DNA of 64,000 nt from Rhizodiscina lignyota (GCA_010015805.1 ML978124.1:2480001-2544000); one strand, 5' to 3'. Counted from the stretch's first letter, positions 1-11,174 are shown. Program-made: numbers and translations. Notes: generated from the sequence alone by a model not told the origin.

Positions 1-122
1 TGTAAGAACCGGATCTTATGTATATGAATTCCTCCGATACCTCAGTTCAGCCCCGTACTTAGTACGGTTCATTATTCCTACCTCCCTCTCGTCCGCTCTC
101 TCAAGCGCCTCTCGTTCCCAGA

Positions 123-676
123 ATGGCTCCACCAAAGCTCGAATACCTCTTCAAGATGAAGGGCTATCTCGCACCGGATCAAACAGTCGAGGTTGGTACC
201 GTGAAATCCGGTCCACAGCGAATCTTCGCACCTATTGTGAGCGGTTGGCTGGAGGGACCAAGTGTTGGAAGAGCAGAAGCAACTCCCGGAGGAGGTGACT
301 GGATGCTCGTATGTATCTCCTCTCCCGAAATCAGCTCTTACCAGCACTGATGATGTGCTCCCAGGTCGACCCACAGAGCCAAACAATCCACCTGGATGTC
401 CGATTCTGCGCTAAATGGGAAGACGGCAACGCAGCCTTCTTTCACTATCCGGGGATCATCCAAATAAACGAAAAGGTCATGAAGGCTATGACCTACGCAC
501 CAGACGCAAAGAGCACCGAGTTCGAGGATCTGGAGTTTTGGACGTCACCGATTGTTGAAATTAGCAACAAGGAGCTCAAGTGGTTGGAGCGAAGTATGCT
601 TGTCGCTCAAGGTAAGCTGATCCATGATGATGGAGGATATGGAGTTGAATATGAGGTCTATAAACTCGCGCATTAA
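123..676 (+). CDS. DUF3237 family protein
   Basis: Two exons, 123-308 and 365-676, joined across a 56-nt GTATGT...CAG intron, give 165 residues. The N-terminal part (LEYLFKMKGYL, then a GPQRIFAPIVSGWLEGP stretch) and the C-terminal part (KSTEFEDLEFWTSP) match the layout of the small single-domain DUF3237 family. That family forms a compact beta-barrel and has no established reaction. There is no signal peptide or membrane segment, so it is probably cytosolic. The gene is convergent with the ABC transporter gene, and their stop codons are only 62 nt apart, so the 3' UTRs probably overlap. The start is the first ATG after a pyrimidine-rich leader. The family call is from recognition of the sequence pattern; the biological role is unknown. 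Confidence 0.75.
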
Positions 677-738
677 ACGATCAAATTTAGTTGTTGGGTA
701 TATAAGTCGCTAAATCAAAGAGAAATATGCTATAATCT

Positions 739-3700
739 CTATCTCTGCTTGCTCCTCCGGACCAGAATCAGGAGGAAGAATGCGATAACGCGATAGGTCG
801 TGCCTATCCCAAGTAGCACGACCATATCCAACCAAAATCTGCCAAACACTAATCCCAAAGCTTGTGCTGCATCATCGATCTGCCATAGATAACTGACTGG
901 CATAACGTTCTCGCTGTAGTATACCTCCGCGATCCAGACACCAGGACTAGCTCGCCAGAGCCAAGTCATGTGCCATTGTGCGACCTGGTTCAGCGTTGGA
1001 GCGAAGCCCGAGAGAATACCAACGATCAAAGATGCCATGGTGGCAAGAAGTGGGCCGTCTTCGCGACGGGTGAGCATCGAAACGCAAGATGCGAGGCCGT
1101 AAATGCAGTAATAATACAAGAGGTTGACGACGAATGCTTTCAGCCAGTCTATGCGAGGCGTAGCAAGGAGCATGAAAAAGACTGTGAAATGATAACAACC
1201 GAGGATGATGCGAGGAAGCGTAGCAATGACTTTGCCCATGTAGTACGAGAAGCGGTTGTGGCCGGAAGCCGCCTCCCGGCGGTAGGTAAGCTTCTCCTCA
1301 CCAAACACCTTCACACCTGGGGCAGAAGAGGTAAGACCAAGTGCGATGGCGACGAGGAGCGCCAGGATAGAGAGGGTTTGGTAATCGATAGATGAAGAGA
1401 GATATATGTAGTCGTCGTGATAAATGCCATGGAAGAGAGCGCCGTCTTCGCCATTAAGCGCTAGACCAATCAGGAAGCCGGCCAAAGAAGCAACACCAAT
1501 CTCGAACCAGAATGCTGCTTTGAGTCTGTATTGCTGCAAGAAGCTTCGAAGCATACAGAAGTAGAATTGGGTATAAAAAGGGGCGCCACGTCGTCTTATC
1601 GACTTCTTAAGAGAGTGTTGTTCTCCATATGCACCCTGCATTTGGGACGGTCCTCGTGAGTCTCGATTTGTGGAAATGTTCGCCCAATGCTCGATCAGAG
1701 ATTCCTTCGAAGTGTCACCAGCCCGCTTGTATGGCCGTCCTGCACCTGTTATGATATCCATCAGCGTGTCGGCGGGATTAGAGTGCTCTGGAAAGTCAAA
1801 GCCTGCACGTTCGAAGTAGCCTTGTACATCGCGCTCCTTGCCCTGGTAGATTAGCCTGCCGTTGGCGAGAAGAATCAAATCGTCAATGGCATGGAAAATC
1901 TCTTCTCGAGGCTGGTGGATAATGGTGACGACCGTTATGCCAAGTCGAGCAAGAGCTGAAAGGATTTTCATTATATGCGAGGCAGCTGTAGCATCGAGTC
2001 CAGATGTCGGTTCGTCCAGGAACAGAGCCATGGGTGCAGCGGCAAGTTCCATGCCAATGCTCACTCGCTTCCTTTGACCACCAGAAATAACAGGCTTGAC
2101 AGGGCTGCCAACGAGTGAGTCTTTTACATGGCCGAGCTGGAGGCAATCAATGAGAATGTCGACATGACGCTGAATTTCTCGGTCACCCCAGTTGGACGGC
2201 AGCCGTATGCGAGCTGAGTGCAGGATATTTTCGCGTACAGTCAATTCTGCTAGGACAATATCATCCTGGGGGACATAGCCAATAATTTTCTTGTAACTGC
2301 GCAAGTTAATTATTAATCGAGTTGGCCTGGAACGTCTGCTGGCAAACTTACTGTGACAGCTTATCGCGTACACCATTGACCTTCACAGATCCAGTGTGCT
2401 TCTGCTTGCCCATCAACACATTGACAAATGTTGATTTTCCGGCGCCAGAGCCTCCCAAAATACCCACCAGCGAGCCTCGAGATATCTCGCCGGTAATGTT
2501 GGACAATACAGGCTTTGGTGCACCTTTTGGCCAAAAGCCCAGATTATCGAATTCGAATGACAGACCGAATTGTGCACCCTCAATGCATTTGGAAAGCGAG
2601 CCTACGAATTCTCTCAAATCCGTATTGCCCTGGTCAATATCCTCCTTACTGCTAGCATCATAGGCGGCAGCGTGCATATCAAATTGGAAGTCGTCCATTG
2701 GGCCCAGAAAACCTGTTGGTGCACGTTGCATAGATCTCACACGAGGCTCGAGCTGAATTGAATCGTCGTCAAGCGTCTTGTAGCCGGTAGTTCGCTTTTG
2801 AGGCATAGAGCGTATTATCTTCGAGAATCTCGATGGTTTCCCACCCCCGGGATTCTTGCGTTTGTCATTTCGACGCTTGATTATCCAGGCGAAAAAGGTG
2901 GCCACGATGAGACCGATGTCGACGATGACTAGAAAACAGAGCGGCAGCCAAGTCTGATCTTTGATTGAACCTTCATGGCAAATGCTACCGGCACTGCATG
3001 AAACGGGTTGGTATGACCCTGCTGGACAATAGCTCCCATAGGGGCATGTAATAGGTTGTCCAGAACCCAAATCTCTGGGACAGTATTTGCCTGAAGGACA
3101 TTTTAGTGGCTCAAAGTACCCCATGGGAACACCGCAGTCGGCTCCTCCCAGCCTCCCATGCAAGCATTGTTCGACTGGCGTGCAGTATTGAGGGAGTATA
3201 TTGATTGTAGCATTCTGGCATTGGAAGCCTGGGTAACATCCTGTCTTGTTCCACGAGGTTGAATTTTGTATCGTCAGGGGAAGCGCTCCCGAGAAGCAAG
3301 TGGCCGCGGCGGTTGGTGTCTGCTTGTTTGCTATCTGCTGTTGTGCGCCGTAGTAGGATTGTGACAGTTCTGTGACATTGTGGCCGGTGCACGCTCGATC
3401 GAAGATCGAGAGAGGATCCTTTTTGACAGAGTTGAGGGCGACAAGACTCTGTCGGGAGCCTGGTTCGGCGACGAACGCTGTGTGGTTGTTCGGTCGTAAC
3501 GAGTCGTCGTTGACGGCTAGTGCGTGAGGGTCGATGGCAGAATTGTCTGTCTCAGGTTTGTACCACTTCCCAGACACTCCCTGATAGATGTTCTGATTCT
3601 TCTTATTGCTTCCAAGACATCGCCATGCTGTCGTCTGGTCGGCACCCTGGAACTCTTGAAGTGCACACAGACAATTTCCCGAGTCGATGAATTGAGGGCC

Positions 3701-3748
3701 TTCAGGAGGGCTTTCGGAGAGCGGAAGACCAAACGAGCTGAGTGACAT
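739..3748 (-). CDS. ABCG-subfamily transporter with Cys-rich N-terminal domain
   Basis: Exons 3748-2352 and 2296-739 (55-nt intron 2297-2351) encode 984 residues. An N-terminal cysteine- and Asn-glycosylation-rich region (to about residue 260) is followed by one membrane segment (about 268-291). Next comes an ABC domain with Walker A GGSGAGKST (432-440), signature ISGGQRKR (536-543) and Walker B LFLDEPTSGLD (557-567), then an ABC2-type membrane domain with about six helices. The layout (extracellular domain, NBD, TMD) and the wording YKKIIGYVPQDDI match the plant ABCG24/28 group, with yeast Adp1 a more distant relative. Such half-size transporters work as dimers and export lipids or small molecules; the substrate cannot be read from sequence. 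No signal peptide precedes residue 1 as modelled, although the Cys-rich domain should need one, so a 5' exon may be missing. Confidence 0.85.
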
Positions 3749-4815
3749 TATCGAATGCAATTGCCGCTCCTCGAGTCTTCCAGCGGTGCTGAGAGACGTC
3801 CAAGATCAAAGGTATAGGAGGGAGGGAAAACGCGAGCCCGGAGGACGCGAGGAGTGTAGCGAGAGCCATCGTGCAGCTGAAATTATATTTGAACTAAATG
3901 GGCGTAAGGCGGAGTCGAGTACAGGCCAGAAATTAGCTAAACGCAGCGCTGGCCAGTTCGCAAGCGTGTGGCTGAAGGGTCAAACTGGATGCGGCTGCAA
4001 CGATATGCGTCTTTTCGTCCTAACATCGACTAACGTTGTTCCGACCTTATGCCAAGCTTGGGAACGTGCGCATCTTTAGCCAGAAGCGGCATAGCGCGTC
4101 CGCGGGACTGGCTATATTTGGGGGCTGTACCAAACCCTACAACACTCCACATCTCCCTCCAACAGGCATCTTTGCCCTCCTTCGCAACAGACGGTCGCTC
4201 CATGGACTGACTTTGCGAGATCTGCAGCCGGGGCGCAGTCTGTGCCCCGCGAGCGTGCTGCATAAGTGACGTTCCTTGGTGTCTTCATCCCATCATTTGG
4301 CTCCTTCTACTCTTCATCCGCTCTTGTGCTCAAATGCCGTCAGTCGTGGATCAACCTTGCTCAGCCCTCAGTTCTTGCCCATCGCATTCCTTCGTCGAGG
4401 AGCTTGTGAACAGTCTCGTCATCGCACAGGGAAAGAAGTGCCTTTCCGCTGTTCACGCGGCCTTTACACAACATGATGCGTTTCAAAAGTAGAAGTCCCT
4501 GATGTGGGATGCCGTGAGCCCGTCCAAGATATTCCGATCGAAGTTCGCGTTTCACTTCTCTCCCTTTTTGGTCAGTCACGTTATTTACCAAGGTATGAGG
4601 TCCTTGTTTCACGAGTTATCCATTTGAAGCCGGTATGAAATTTTCTACGAACATTCTTCGTTGGCCCTTGCATAAGCGCGTCAAAGCCAGGCAAATCTAG
4701 AATGTTCAGATTCCCAGTCAGAAGACTTCTCCCTGAGATTCTCAGGAGAATATTTCACGACTCTTTTGGGAGTTAAAGCAGCTTTGGGATCGAGTTATTG
4801 TGACATACTGCCACC
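3749..4815. promoter_or_regulatory. Divergent intergenic region, ABCG transporter and trifunctional enzyme
   Basis: About 1.07 kb lie between two divergently transcribed genes and presumably hold both promoters. No convincing gene is seen. On the minus strand a short reading frame starting at 3869 encodes a signal-peptide-like stretch (MALATLLASSGLAFSL), but in a different frame from the transporter. The plus-strand start at 4816 has a strong context (gccaccATG). Confidence 0.5.
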
Positions 4816-7331
4816 ATGCCTAGCTTCGGGACGACGAACTTTAGGACAGCGCCATTTCAGCACGCTCGAGACGGATCCGGTGGTTTCGAGCTTGGCCATG
4901 ATGCGCCGGTGTACGACATTGAAAATGGAGTGGCTCAATCATTGCCGGCCCTGGACATGCTCACGCTCAGTGCTGAACGACTTCAATCACGTTCACCTGC
5001 CGCCGCTCTCAGCAACGGTGCAGACTATCTGCAGACAGGCCAGAATGCTCTCAACATCATCATTCCGATGGGTGGAGTCGGTCAGAGATTTGCAAAGGAA
5101 GGATACCGTCATCCCAAGCCTCTGATCAATATTGTGGGCAAGCCAATGCTCTGTTGGTTGATTGAGCGGCTCTCAATCTCTCCGATCGATACTCTCTGGC
5201 TTGCAATCAATGAAGATATTGATGATGAGTTTCATATTGGGGACAGTGTCAGGATCTGGTTCCCGAAGTGCGATGTGCGGCTTGTGCGTCTGAAGTATCT
5301 CACCAAGGGAGCTGCCGAGACAGTAAGTTCGTCTGTTTGAGGTTGGATTGTCACGCGCTAATATGCATAGGTGTTTATTGTGACCCAAAGCATGCCTCTA
5401 GCCCATCGTACCAGACGAACTGTCTCCTTGGACTGCGATACGATCTACTTTGCTGATATTCTAGAGGACGTTCGCTGCATGAAGAGTGGTCATGGTGGTT
5501 GCTTCTACTTCGAAGATCAAGGAAACAAGCCCATCTTTTCATATATTCAACTATGCGAGGAGACGGGGCTCATCACAGCCATTAAAGAGAAAGAAGCGAT
5601 CTCCACCAAGGCAAACACAGGAGCGTACGTCTTCCCTTCTGCTGAAACCCTCGGCCTATGGGCAGCAAGAACTCTCGACGGCATCCTCGAATCAGAAAGC
5701 AAGCAAGTCGGCGAGTACTATACGAGTCAGTTAATTTCATCGATGATTGCGAGTAAAGAAGTCCCATTCTGCGCATTGCACGTTCGGAAAGAAGATTTCA
5801 GCTGCGTAGGAACGCCTATTCAGCTCGAAGACTTCCTTCTCAGGATCCAGAGTCAGGATGCCACCGTCAAGCCTTCAAGCCGGCGATTTTGCTTTGACCT
5901 GGACAAGACGCTCGTCGGCCCACCTCAAGTGCCCGGAGACTATTCGACGTGTCCGCCAATTTGGAGAAACATCAAGCTGGCCCGAGCTCTTCACAAAGCC
6001 GGCCATAAAATTTTGATTCACACGGCTCGCAGAATGAAAACTCACAATGGAAATGTGGGTGCAATAATTTCAGACATTGGTCTCGTCACTCTTCAGAGTC
6101 TGGAGAGGTACGGCATCCCACATGACGAGTGCAAGTTTGGCAAACCATACGCAGATGCGTATATTGACGGTAAAGATATTCAATGCTGCAAATTCTAGTC
6201 GTGATATAGCTAATGCATATTCCAGACCTTGCTGTTCACGCCAATTTGGATACATTCCGAGAGATTGGGTGGCTCGCGGAGCAAGATGCTGCGTCTGGCA
6301 GCAACCTTCTGGCAGAAGTCCATCACGCACGCAAACAGGGCATGGCCCCAAGCCGTGCTTTCAATATTGTTCAAGTCCGCGGAGAGCAGATCATCAAAAG
6401 CTCGCAGTCCGAAGCCCATATCTTAGGAGAGATGTACTTCTACAGCCATCTTCCTGACTCCATCTCAAACCTGTTCCCACAAGTGCACGAGTTGACTTAT
6501 CTCCCGGAAACAGCAACGTACTCAATCACTATGCAGAGACTTCGGGGTACAACATACTCTCATATGATCACTGGGCGATCCTTAACTCCAGGCCGGCTCG
6601 AAATCATGCTCGGCGCTCTCCACCAAATTCACAATGCGGATACAGCAACAACGAAGCAGCTGGAGGTGTGTGAGTACCTGAAGGAAAAGTTTGCCTCGGG
6701 ATCATCGAAGCCAGTGAACATTTACGCGAACTACAGCCGCAAGCTGAAGCAGCGCTTTCATCAGCACGAGGAAGTTTACGAGGAGCTCGACCTGAAGAAG
6801 GCTTCTGAGACCCTCAACATGTTGACCGCATTCCTGGAGCGTTACGAAGCTGCCAATCGAGCTCTAGAAGTACCAGTCATTCACGGCGATCCAGTCTTTT
6901 CGAACATCATACTCAACGAGTCTGAGCGGAAAGTCTATTTCTTCGACGTTCGATCTCAGCAGGGCGATGCCCTGACAATGGCTGGTGATGTCTGTTACGA
7001 TCTTGCCAAGGTGCTGCAGAGCATCCAAGGCTATGACCACGTCATGCTTACGGACGAAGAGACGTTGTCAATGCTGCCACAAACTCCTGAAGCAGATGGC
7101 CTTGCTACCATCGTCCCGGTCCAGGACCGCTTGTTAATGAAAGAGATGCAAGAAGTGTTCTGGCGATTCGTTGAACGCGAATACGGAGCGAAAATCAGCA
7201 AGCAGGACATCCTAGACATTCTGGCCAGCTTGTTGTTTTCCCTTATTCCGCTTCATCGGAAGGAAAGGCGACCACTGTTCTGGAAGATGTGCCGCAATGT
7301 CTTGGAATTCGGGTCTGCATGCCCAGTGTAA
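4816..7331 (+). CDS. Trifunctional nucleotidyltransferase-HAD-phosphotransferase fusion
   Basis: Three exons (4816-5322, 5371-6169, 6226-7331; introns of 48 and 56 nt) encode 803 residues. Domain 1 (about 78-330) is a sugar-type nucleotidyltransferase: the loop IIIPMGGVGQRF (81-92), a conserved KP pair (101-102) and a metal-binding SLDCD (188-192) are visible. Domain 2 (about 340-436) is a short HAD hydrolase with DLDKT (346-350), HTARR and the end motif KPYADAYIDD. It resembles the HAD proteins of bacterial capsule loci. Domain 3 (about 440-803) is an APH/choline-kinase-like phosphotransferase with catalytic HGDPVFSN (655-662) and a later Asp (FFD, 674-676). Known families suggest phosphorylation of a small molecule and transfer of a nucleotide to it; the substrate is unknown. 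The adjacent nucleotide-sugar transporter fusion supports a role in making an activated glycan precursor. There is no signal peptide, so it is probably cytosolic. Confidence 0.85.
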
Positions 7332-7534
7332 CACGTTGCAGAGAATTAATTTTCTTCCCTTATTCGGCTGTTTTTGCTCTAATTGCTAATCTTTCCTGTC
7401 GTTTCGTGAGGAATGTCGGCTACCTACGCGTTTCGCGCGTTCTGGAATGTAGAATTGTTGCCACAAAACCAATGGTCAACATGCTTGATTCGTATTCATC
7501 ATAGATAATATTTTCAATATCAAACAGTTTCAAT

Positions 7535-9933
7535 ATGCTGTCACTAGACCTGAGCCATTTCATGACGCCGGCGTATGCTGCCGCTCTTGGTCTGATTGTC
7601 ATACAAACAGGAATTGGTATTCTCTTCAAGGCAGCCCAGACAGGTGGAAAGTAAGCATCATATCATCTTCGAGTCTTATCAATGGACTAACCTTTGGATA
7701 GATATGCATTCTCGTCTGCATCCTCAGTTGCAATATCGGAAACGTTGAAGTTCGCCTTATCCACGGTGCGCTTTTACAGGGAGCTAAGAAGCCGGCCGAA
7801 TCCTTCTTGCAATGTAACAACCAATACCACGTCGGAGAAGCTGGAGAGCGGCGAGAAAGATGAAAGCAGCCGACGAAATTCCGAATCAAATGAATCGGAC
7901 GAAACTTTGCTTAGCGATGTCGAGGAACAGGCAGTTGCCTCAGATGACGATGCTCGACTACACTTGCGCGACTGGAAAGACTTCGGCGACTGGAGAGCCT
8001 TCTGGCAATGCTATCTTGCAGAAGTTCCGTTGGAAACACGATACGGCTTTGCGCATCTAGCACTATTATATGTGCTCATCAACAACCTGGTTTTTGTGCT
8101 CTACCGTCTCTCCGACCCTGGTACCATTTCGCTCATCAAGTCTGGCGGTACACTGATTACAGCGCTGGTCATGTATATGTGCTTGGGCACGAAGCTTGTC
8201 AAGGGGCAGTGGCTTTCTATCTTACTTCAGGTACGATTCAACTAATTTCGAGCGCAAGCTTGAATCTAGCGCTAATATAATGCAGGTATCTGGTCTCATA
8301 GTCACCCAGTACGATCCAAAGAATGGCTCATCATACCCTCTTTCCACATACAGTGTCCTGTGGTTCCATACTCTACTCAGCGCTGTCTCCGGAGTTTACA
8401 ATCAGACTCTCTGCCAGGGCTCCAAGGCATCGCTTCACGCTAACAACATGGCGCTGTACGGTCCTGGTGCTGTTACCAACGTTTGCTACTACTTCATCAT
8501 CCGCATCCTGAAGCCCGATGAGCCCGGATTCTTTTCTGGATACACCAGTATTGGTGCATTAATGGTTATATTATCGAATGTCTTCATCGGATTGGCGATG
8601 ACCGCCGTATACCAATGTATGGCTTCCTTCAATATCTCGACAGTTGGTACACTACGGGAGGACTGACTATTCTGCAGATGCGGACGCTGTGATTAAATGC
8701 TTTGCTACAGCAATTTCCACTGGTATCTTGTTATATCTTTCATACTTGATATTCGGGGCGACCTTCTCTGCTCTCGCCATACCCGGTACAGCGGTTGTTT
8801 TTATCTCAACGTATATATACATGGATTCAACACCTCCGAAGGATAGCACAGCAGCGTCTGGATCAGGCAAAGATGCGATGAATTCTGGCCTGGAGGACAA
8901 CACTGATGAAGAAAATTTACTACAGAGCTTGACTCCCAATGTATGTGTTGAAATTTCTTGGTTCACCCTGTCACTTACGCAATCACAGGGCCATCGTCGG
9001 AGTCTCGGCTTCAGTATCACCTTTACCCTTTCTGCTATGCTCATCGCCTTGCTCACACTCTGGAACTCCCATCCTCCATCTAACCCCTCTCCTTCCCCCA
9101 AGCAAGGACCCCTCCAATCGCCCTTCCGCAATACCCTCGCAATCGTCCGCTTTGAGGACCAGTACGAGACCAGTGTCGCGCCCATGGTGCTTCAAGGCTA
9201 CTCGCCGTACTTCCACAGCATGCATCTTAGCCAGGGTAACTGGGAGTCAGATGAGTCAAACGAGTTGAACATTAGTCACGACTACTTTGACACCAATACT
9301 GCGCCGTACGCACCAGTTGCAAAGATCGCACAGAAGCTTCTTGAAGAACCTGACTCTGGAATCGAAGGGATCTTGTTCTTCAAAGATACATCCTGGCTCC
9401 GACCGTTGGCTTTCGCAGAAGATACGGAGCGTATGTGGCTGCTTGACAGCCCTGACGGCCGATGCTTCAGCGGCATCAGCGCCATGGGAGGCATGTCCAA
9501 CGATGATGGAGCCAACGTCGCACCTCGCCTTGCCGTACAAGCTGCCAACACAGCGCGCGAGATGGATACCAACTATGCGATTAATCAGAATGCCTGGTGT
9601 AGTGGATGGAGCGACATGTTCTATCTTCCGCGACGGTTCTTCAAGGATTTCGTATTCCTGGGGGATATCTTTGCCAGTACTTCAGTTCCGGAGCACACTG
9701 CCATTCCGACGATATTCCACATCATTGATAATACGTATCGTCGACATCCAGCCATGTCGCTGATTGAGTTGATCGGAGACTGCTGGAATCCTAAGCATGC
9801 TGAGAGTGAAGGTGGACTGGCGGCGGAGGAGGTTGTGTGGAGACGTTGCGGCCAAGGATTTGACTATGAGAATGAGAGCGTGGTTATTGCGCATTATGAC
9901 CGGCTGGAGGAGGACGCAGCTGGTATGGAGTGA
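7535..9933 (+). CDS. Nucleotide-sugar transporter fused to glycosyltransferase-like domain
   Basis: Five exons (7535-7650, 7702-8230, 8286-8616, 8678-8940, 8989-9933) give 727 residues. Residues 1 to about 385 are a UDP-sugar (SLC35A/UDP-galactose type) transporter: GGKYAFSSASSV near the start, several hydrophobic helices, and a typical C-terminal YADAVIKCFATAIS segment. An acidic linker (about 386-413) is followed by one more membrane segment (LGFSITFTLSAMLIALLTLW) and a roughly 270-residue domain homologous to the protein encoded at 10023-11174. Transporter and downstream domain share one open frame from 8678 to 9933. The last intron (48 nt) is a multiple of three, so the fusion holds whether or not it is spliced. 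Both transporter ends normally face the cytosol, so the extra helix would place the last domain in the Golgi lumen. The glycosyltransferase role is inferred from context; no named GT family was recognised. Confidence 0.8.
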
Positions 9934-10022
9934 GTATGCTGAAGACAGTGTTTCGAACGTAAGAACAATTCATTATTGTTTCTATATATCGGCGTTCGGT
10001 AAATATTGGGATAAAGAATGAT

Positions 10023-11174
10023 CTATTTCTCGTACACCGTCCCTTCCGCTGCTCTCACAAGCTTAAGCTCCTCGTCCAATCTTTTGAAATGCGCCTCAGC
10101 AATGTGCATCGAAGTGGCATAGTTGAGTCGATGGCCACATCGTCTCCATTCGACATCCTCCGGGATCGAAACATCGAAACAACAACTACCCCAGCAATCG
10201 GACAGACGATAGATGACAGACCGCCAGGGGGTCTTTCTTCTCCTTCGATCAATTATGTTAAATATCGTCGGCGTTGCCATCTCATGAAAGACCTCTGCCT
10301 CCGTGAAGTACCGGCTCAGAGCGATGAAGTCGCCGAAATACTGGCGCGGGATGTAGTACATGTCGCTCCATCCTGTACAGTATTCTGGACTTCCCACATC
10401 ATATCCTTCGATGCCATTTGCGATGGCCCTGAGAGCCTTCCACATGCGCCCCTCGTTATCCTCGGGCGTTTGCAACCAGTGCCATTGCGGGTAGCGGCTC
10501 TTGTCCTTCATGCATACGTAGTATGGTGCCCCGTCCCCGACACCCATACTCGCACTGTCGAGAACCCAGATGCGCGTGAAGTCCATATCAAAGAACTTCA
10601 TCGGGTCGACCCACGCATCGAAGTGCATGAACCAAACGCCTGTGATGTTTTGTACGTGGCGGTCGCCTACGAAACCTTCAGGCCCTGAATGGCCGTCGTG
10701 AGTTGCCTCGATAGGTCCTTCGGAACTGGAATTCAGAATGGAGGCCATGAGATTTGCAACGCCTTGGTAGCCCGTCCAGAAGCTCCAATAGTTGTCATGT
10801 GTGATATTGAGGAAGTATTGCTCGCCCGAATCGACGACGTTATTCGGGTGAGAGATGTGTATTGTGTGAAAGAACGGCTCGTATTGCATCAGTAGTGGTA
10901 TCCTCTCCGGGTGTGCGTCGCTATTCAATCTAATATATGCCACAGTATTCTTGAATGGCGAGACATCTCTCCTCTCGCCGGGATTGTTATGCAAGTCGGG
11001 CCCGGATGGTGAAGGAGAGAGGGTGGACGATTCCCATGTCCGCCATACTTCGTCGTACTGCTTCTTAATGTTCGAGGAATCTTGCAAATAGATCACGATT
11101 ATGAGAGTGACAAGCAGAACGTAGAGATAAATGTTGTTGCGGTGAAGGCCGGATCTGTGGAATAAGGAACCCAT
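10023..11174 (-). CDS. Type II membrane protein, glycosyltransferase-like (paralogue of fusion C-terminus)
   Basis: A single exon encodes 383 residues. A short basic N-terminus and one membrane helix (about residues 13-31, YLYVLLVTLIIVIYLQ) are followed by a lumenal-type domain. This has several N-glycosylation sequons and follows the C-terminal domain of the 7535-9933 protein throughout. Shared landmarks are NT[LV]A, P[FY]FH near the start, a W[LV]LDS segment, GWSDM[FY]Y[LI]PR, PTIF[NH]IID and a final E[DE]V[EV]WRRCG. Golgi type II topology with an aromatic- and Asp-rich domain is typical of glycosyltransferases, but I recognise no named family, so the function is an inference from architecture and neighbours. 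It is convergent with the fusion gene, with stop codons 89 nt apart, which suggests local duplication and inversion. Confidence 0.8.
   Translation of the reverse strand: MGSLFHRSGLHRNNIYLYVLLVTLIIVIYLQDSSNIKKQYDEVWRTWESSTLSPSPSGPDLHNNPGERRDVSPFKNTVAYIRLNSDAHPERIPLLMQYEPFFHTIHISHPNNVVDSGEQYFLNITHDNYWSFWTGYQGVANLMASILNSSSEGPIEATHDGHSGPEGFVGDRHVQNITGVWFMHFDAWVDPMKFFDMDFTRIWVLDSASMGVGDGAPYYVCMKDKSRYPQWHWLQTPEDNEGRMWKALRAIANGIEGYDVGSPEYCTGWSDMYYIPRQYFGDFIALSRYFTEAEVFHEMATPTIFNIIDRRRRKTPWRSVIYRLSDCWGSCCFDVSIPEDVEWRRCGHRLNYATSMHIAEAHFKRLDEELKLVRAAEGTVYEK

Noticed and set aside
970-1395. 141-codon plus-strand frame
   Set aside because: Antisense shadow of the ABC transporter membrane domain.
7535-9933. 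Reading this interval as two separate genes (transporter, then glycosyltransferase-like)
   Set aside because: No stop, promoter-sized gap or second start with a complete type II N-terminus exists between them; the frame is continuous from 8678 to 9933.
10089-10688. 199-codon plus-strand frame
   Set aside because: Lies entirely antisense to the well-supported 10023-11174 gene and has no domain.
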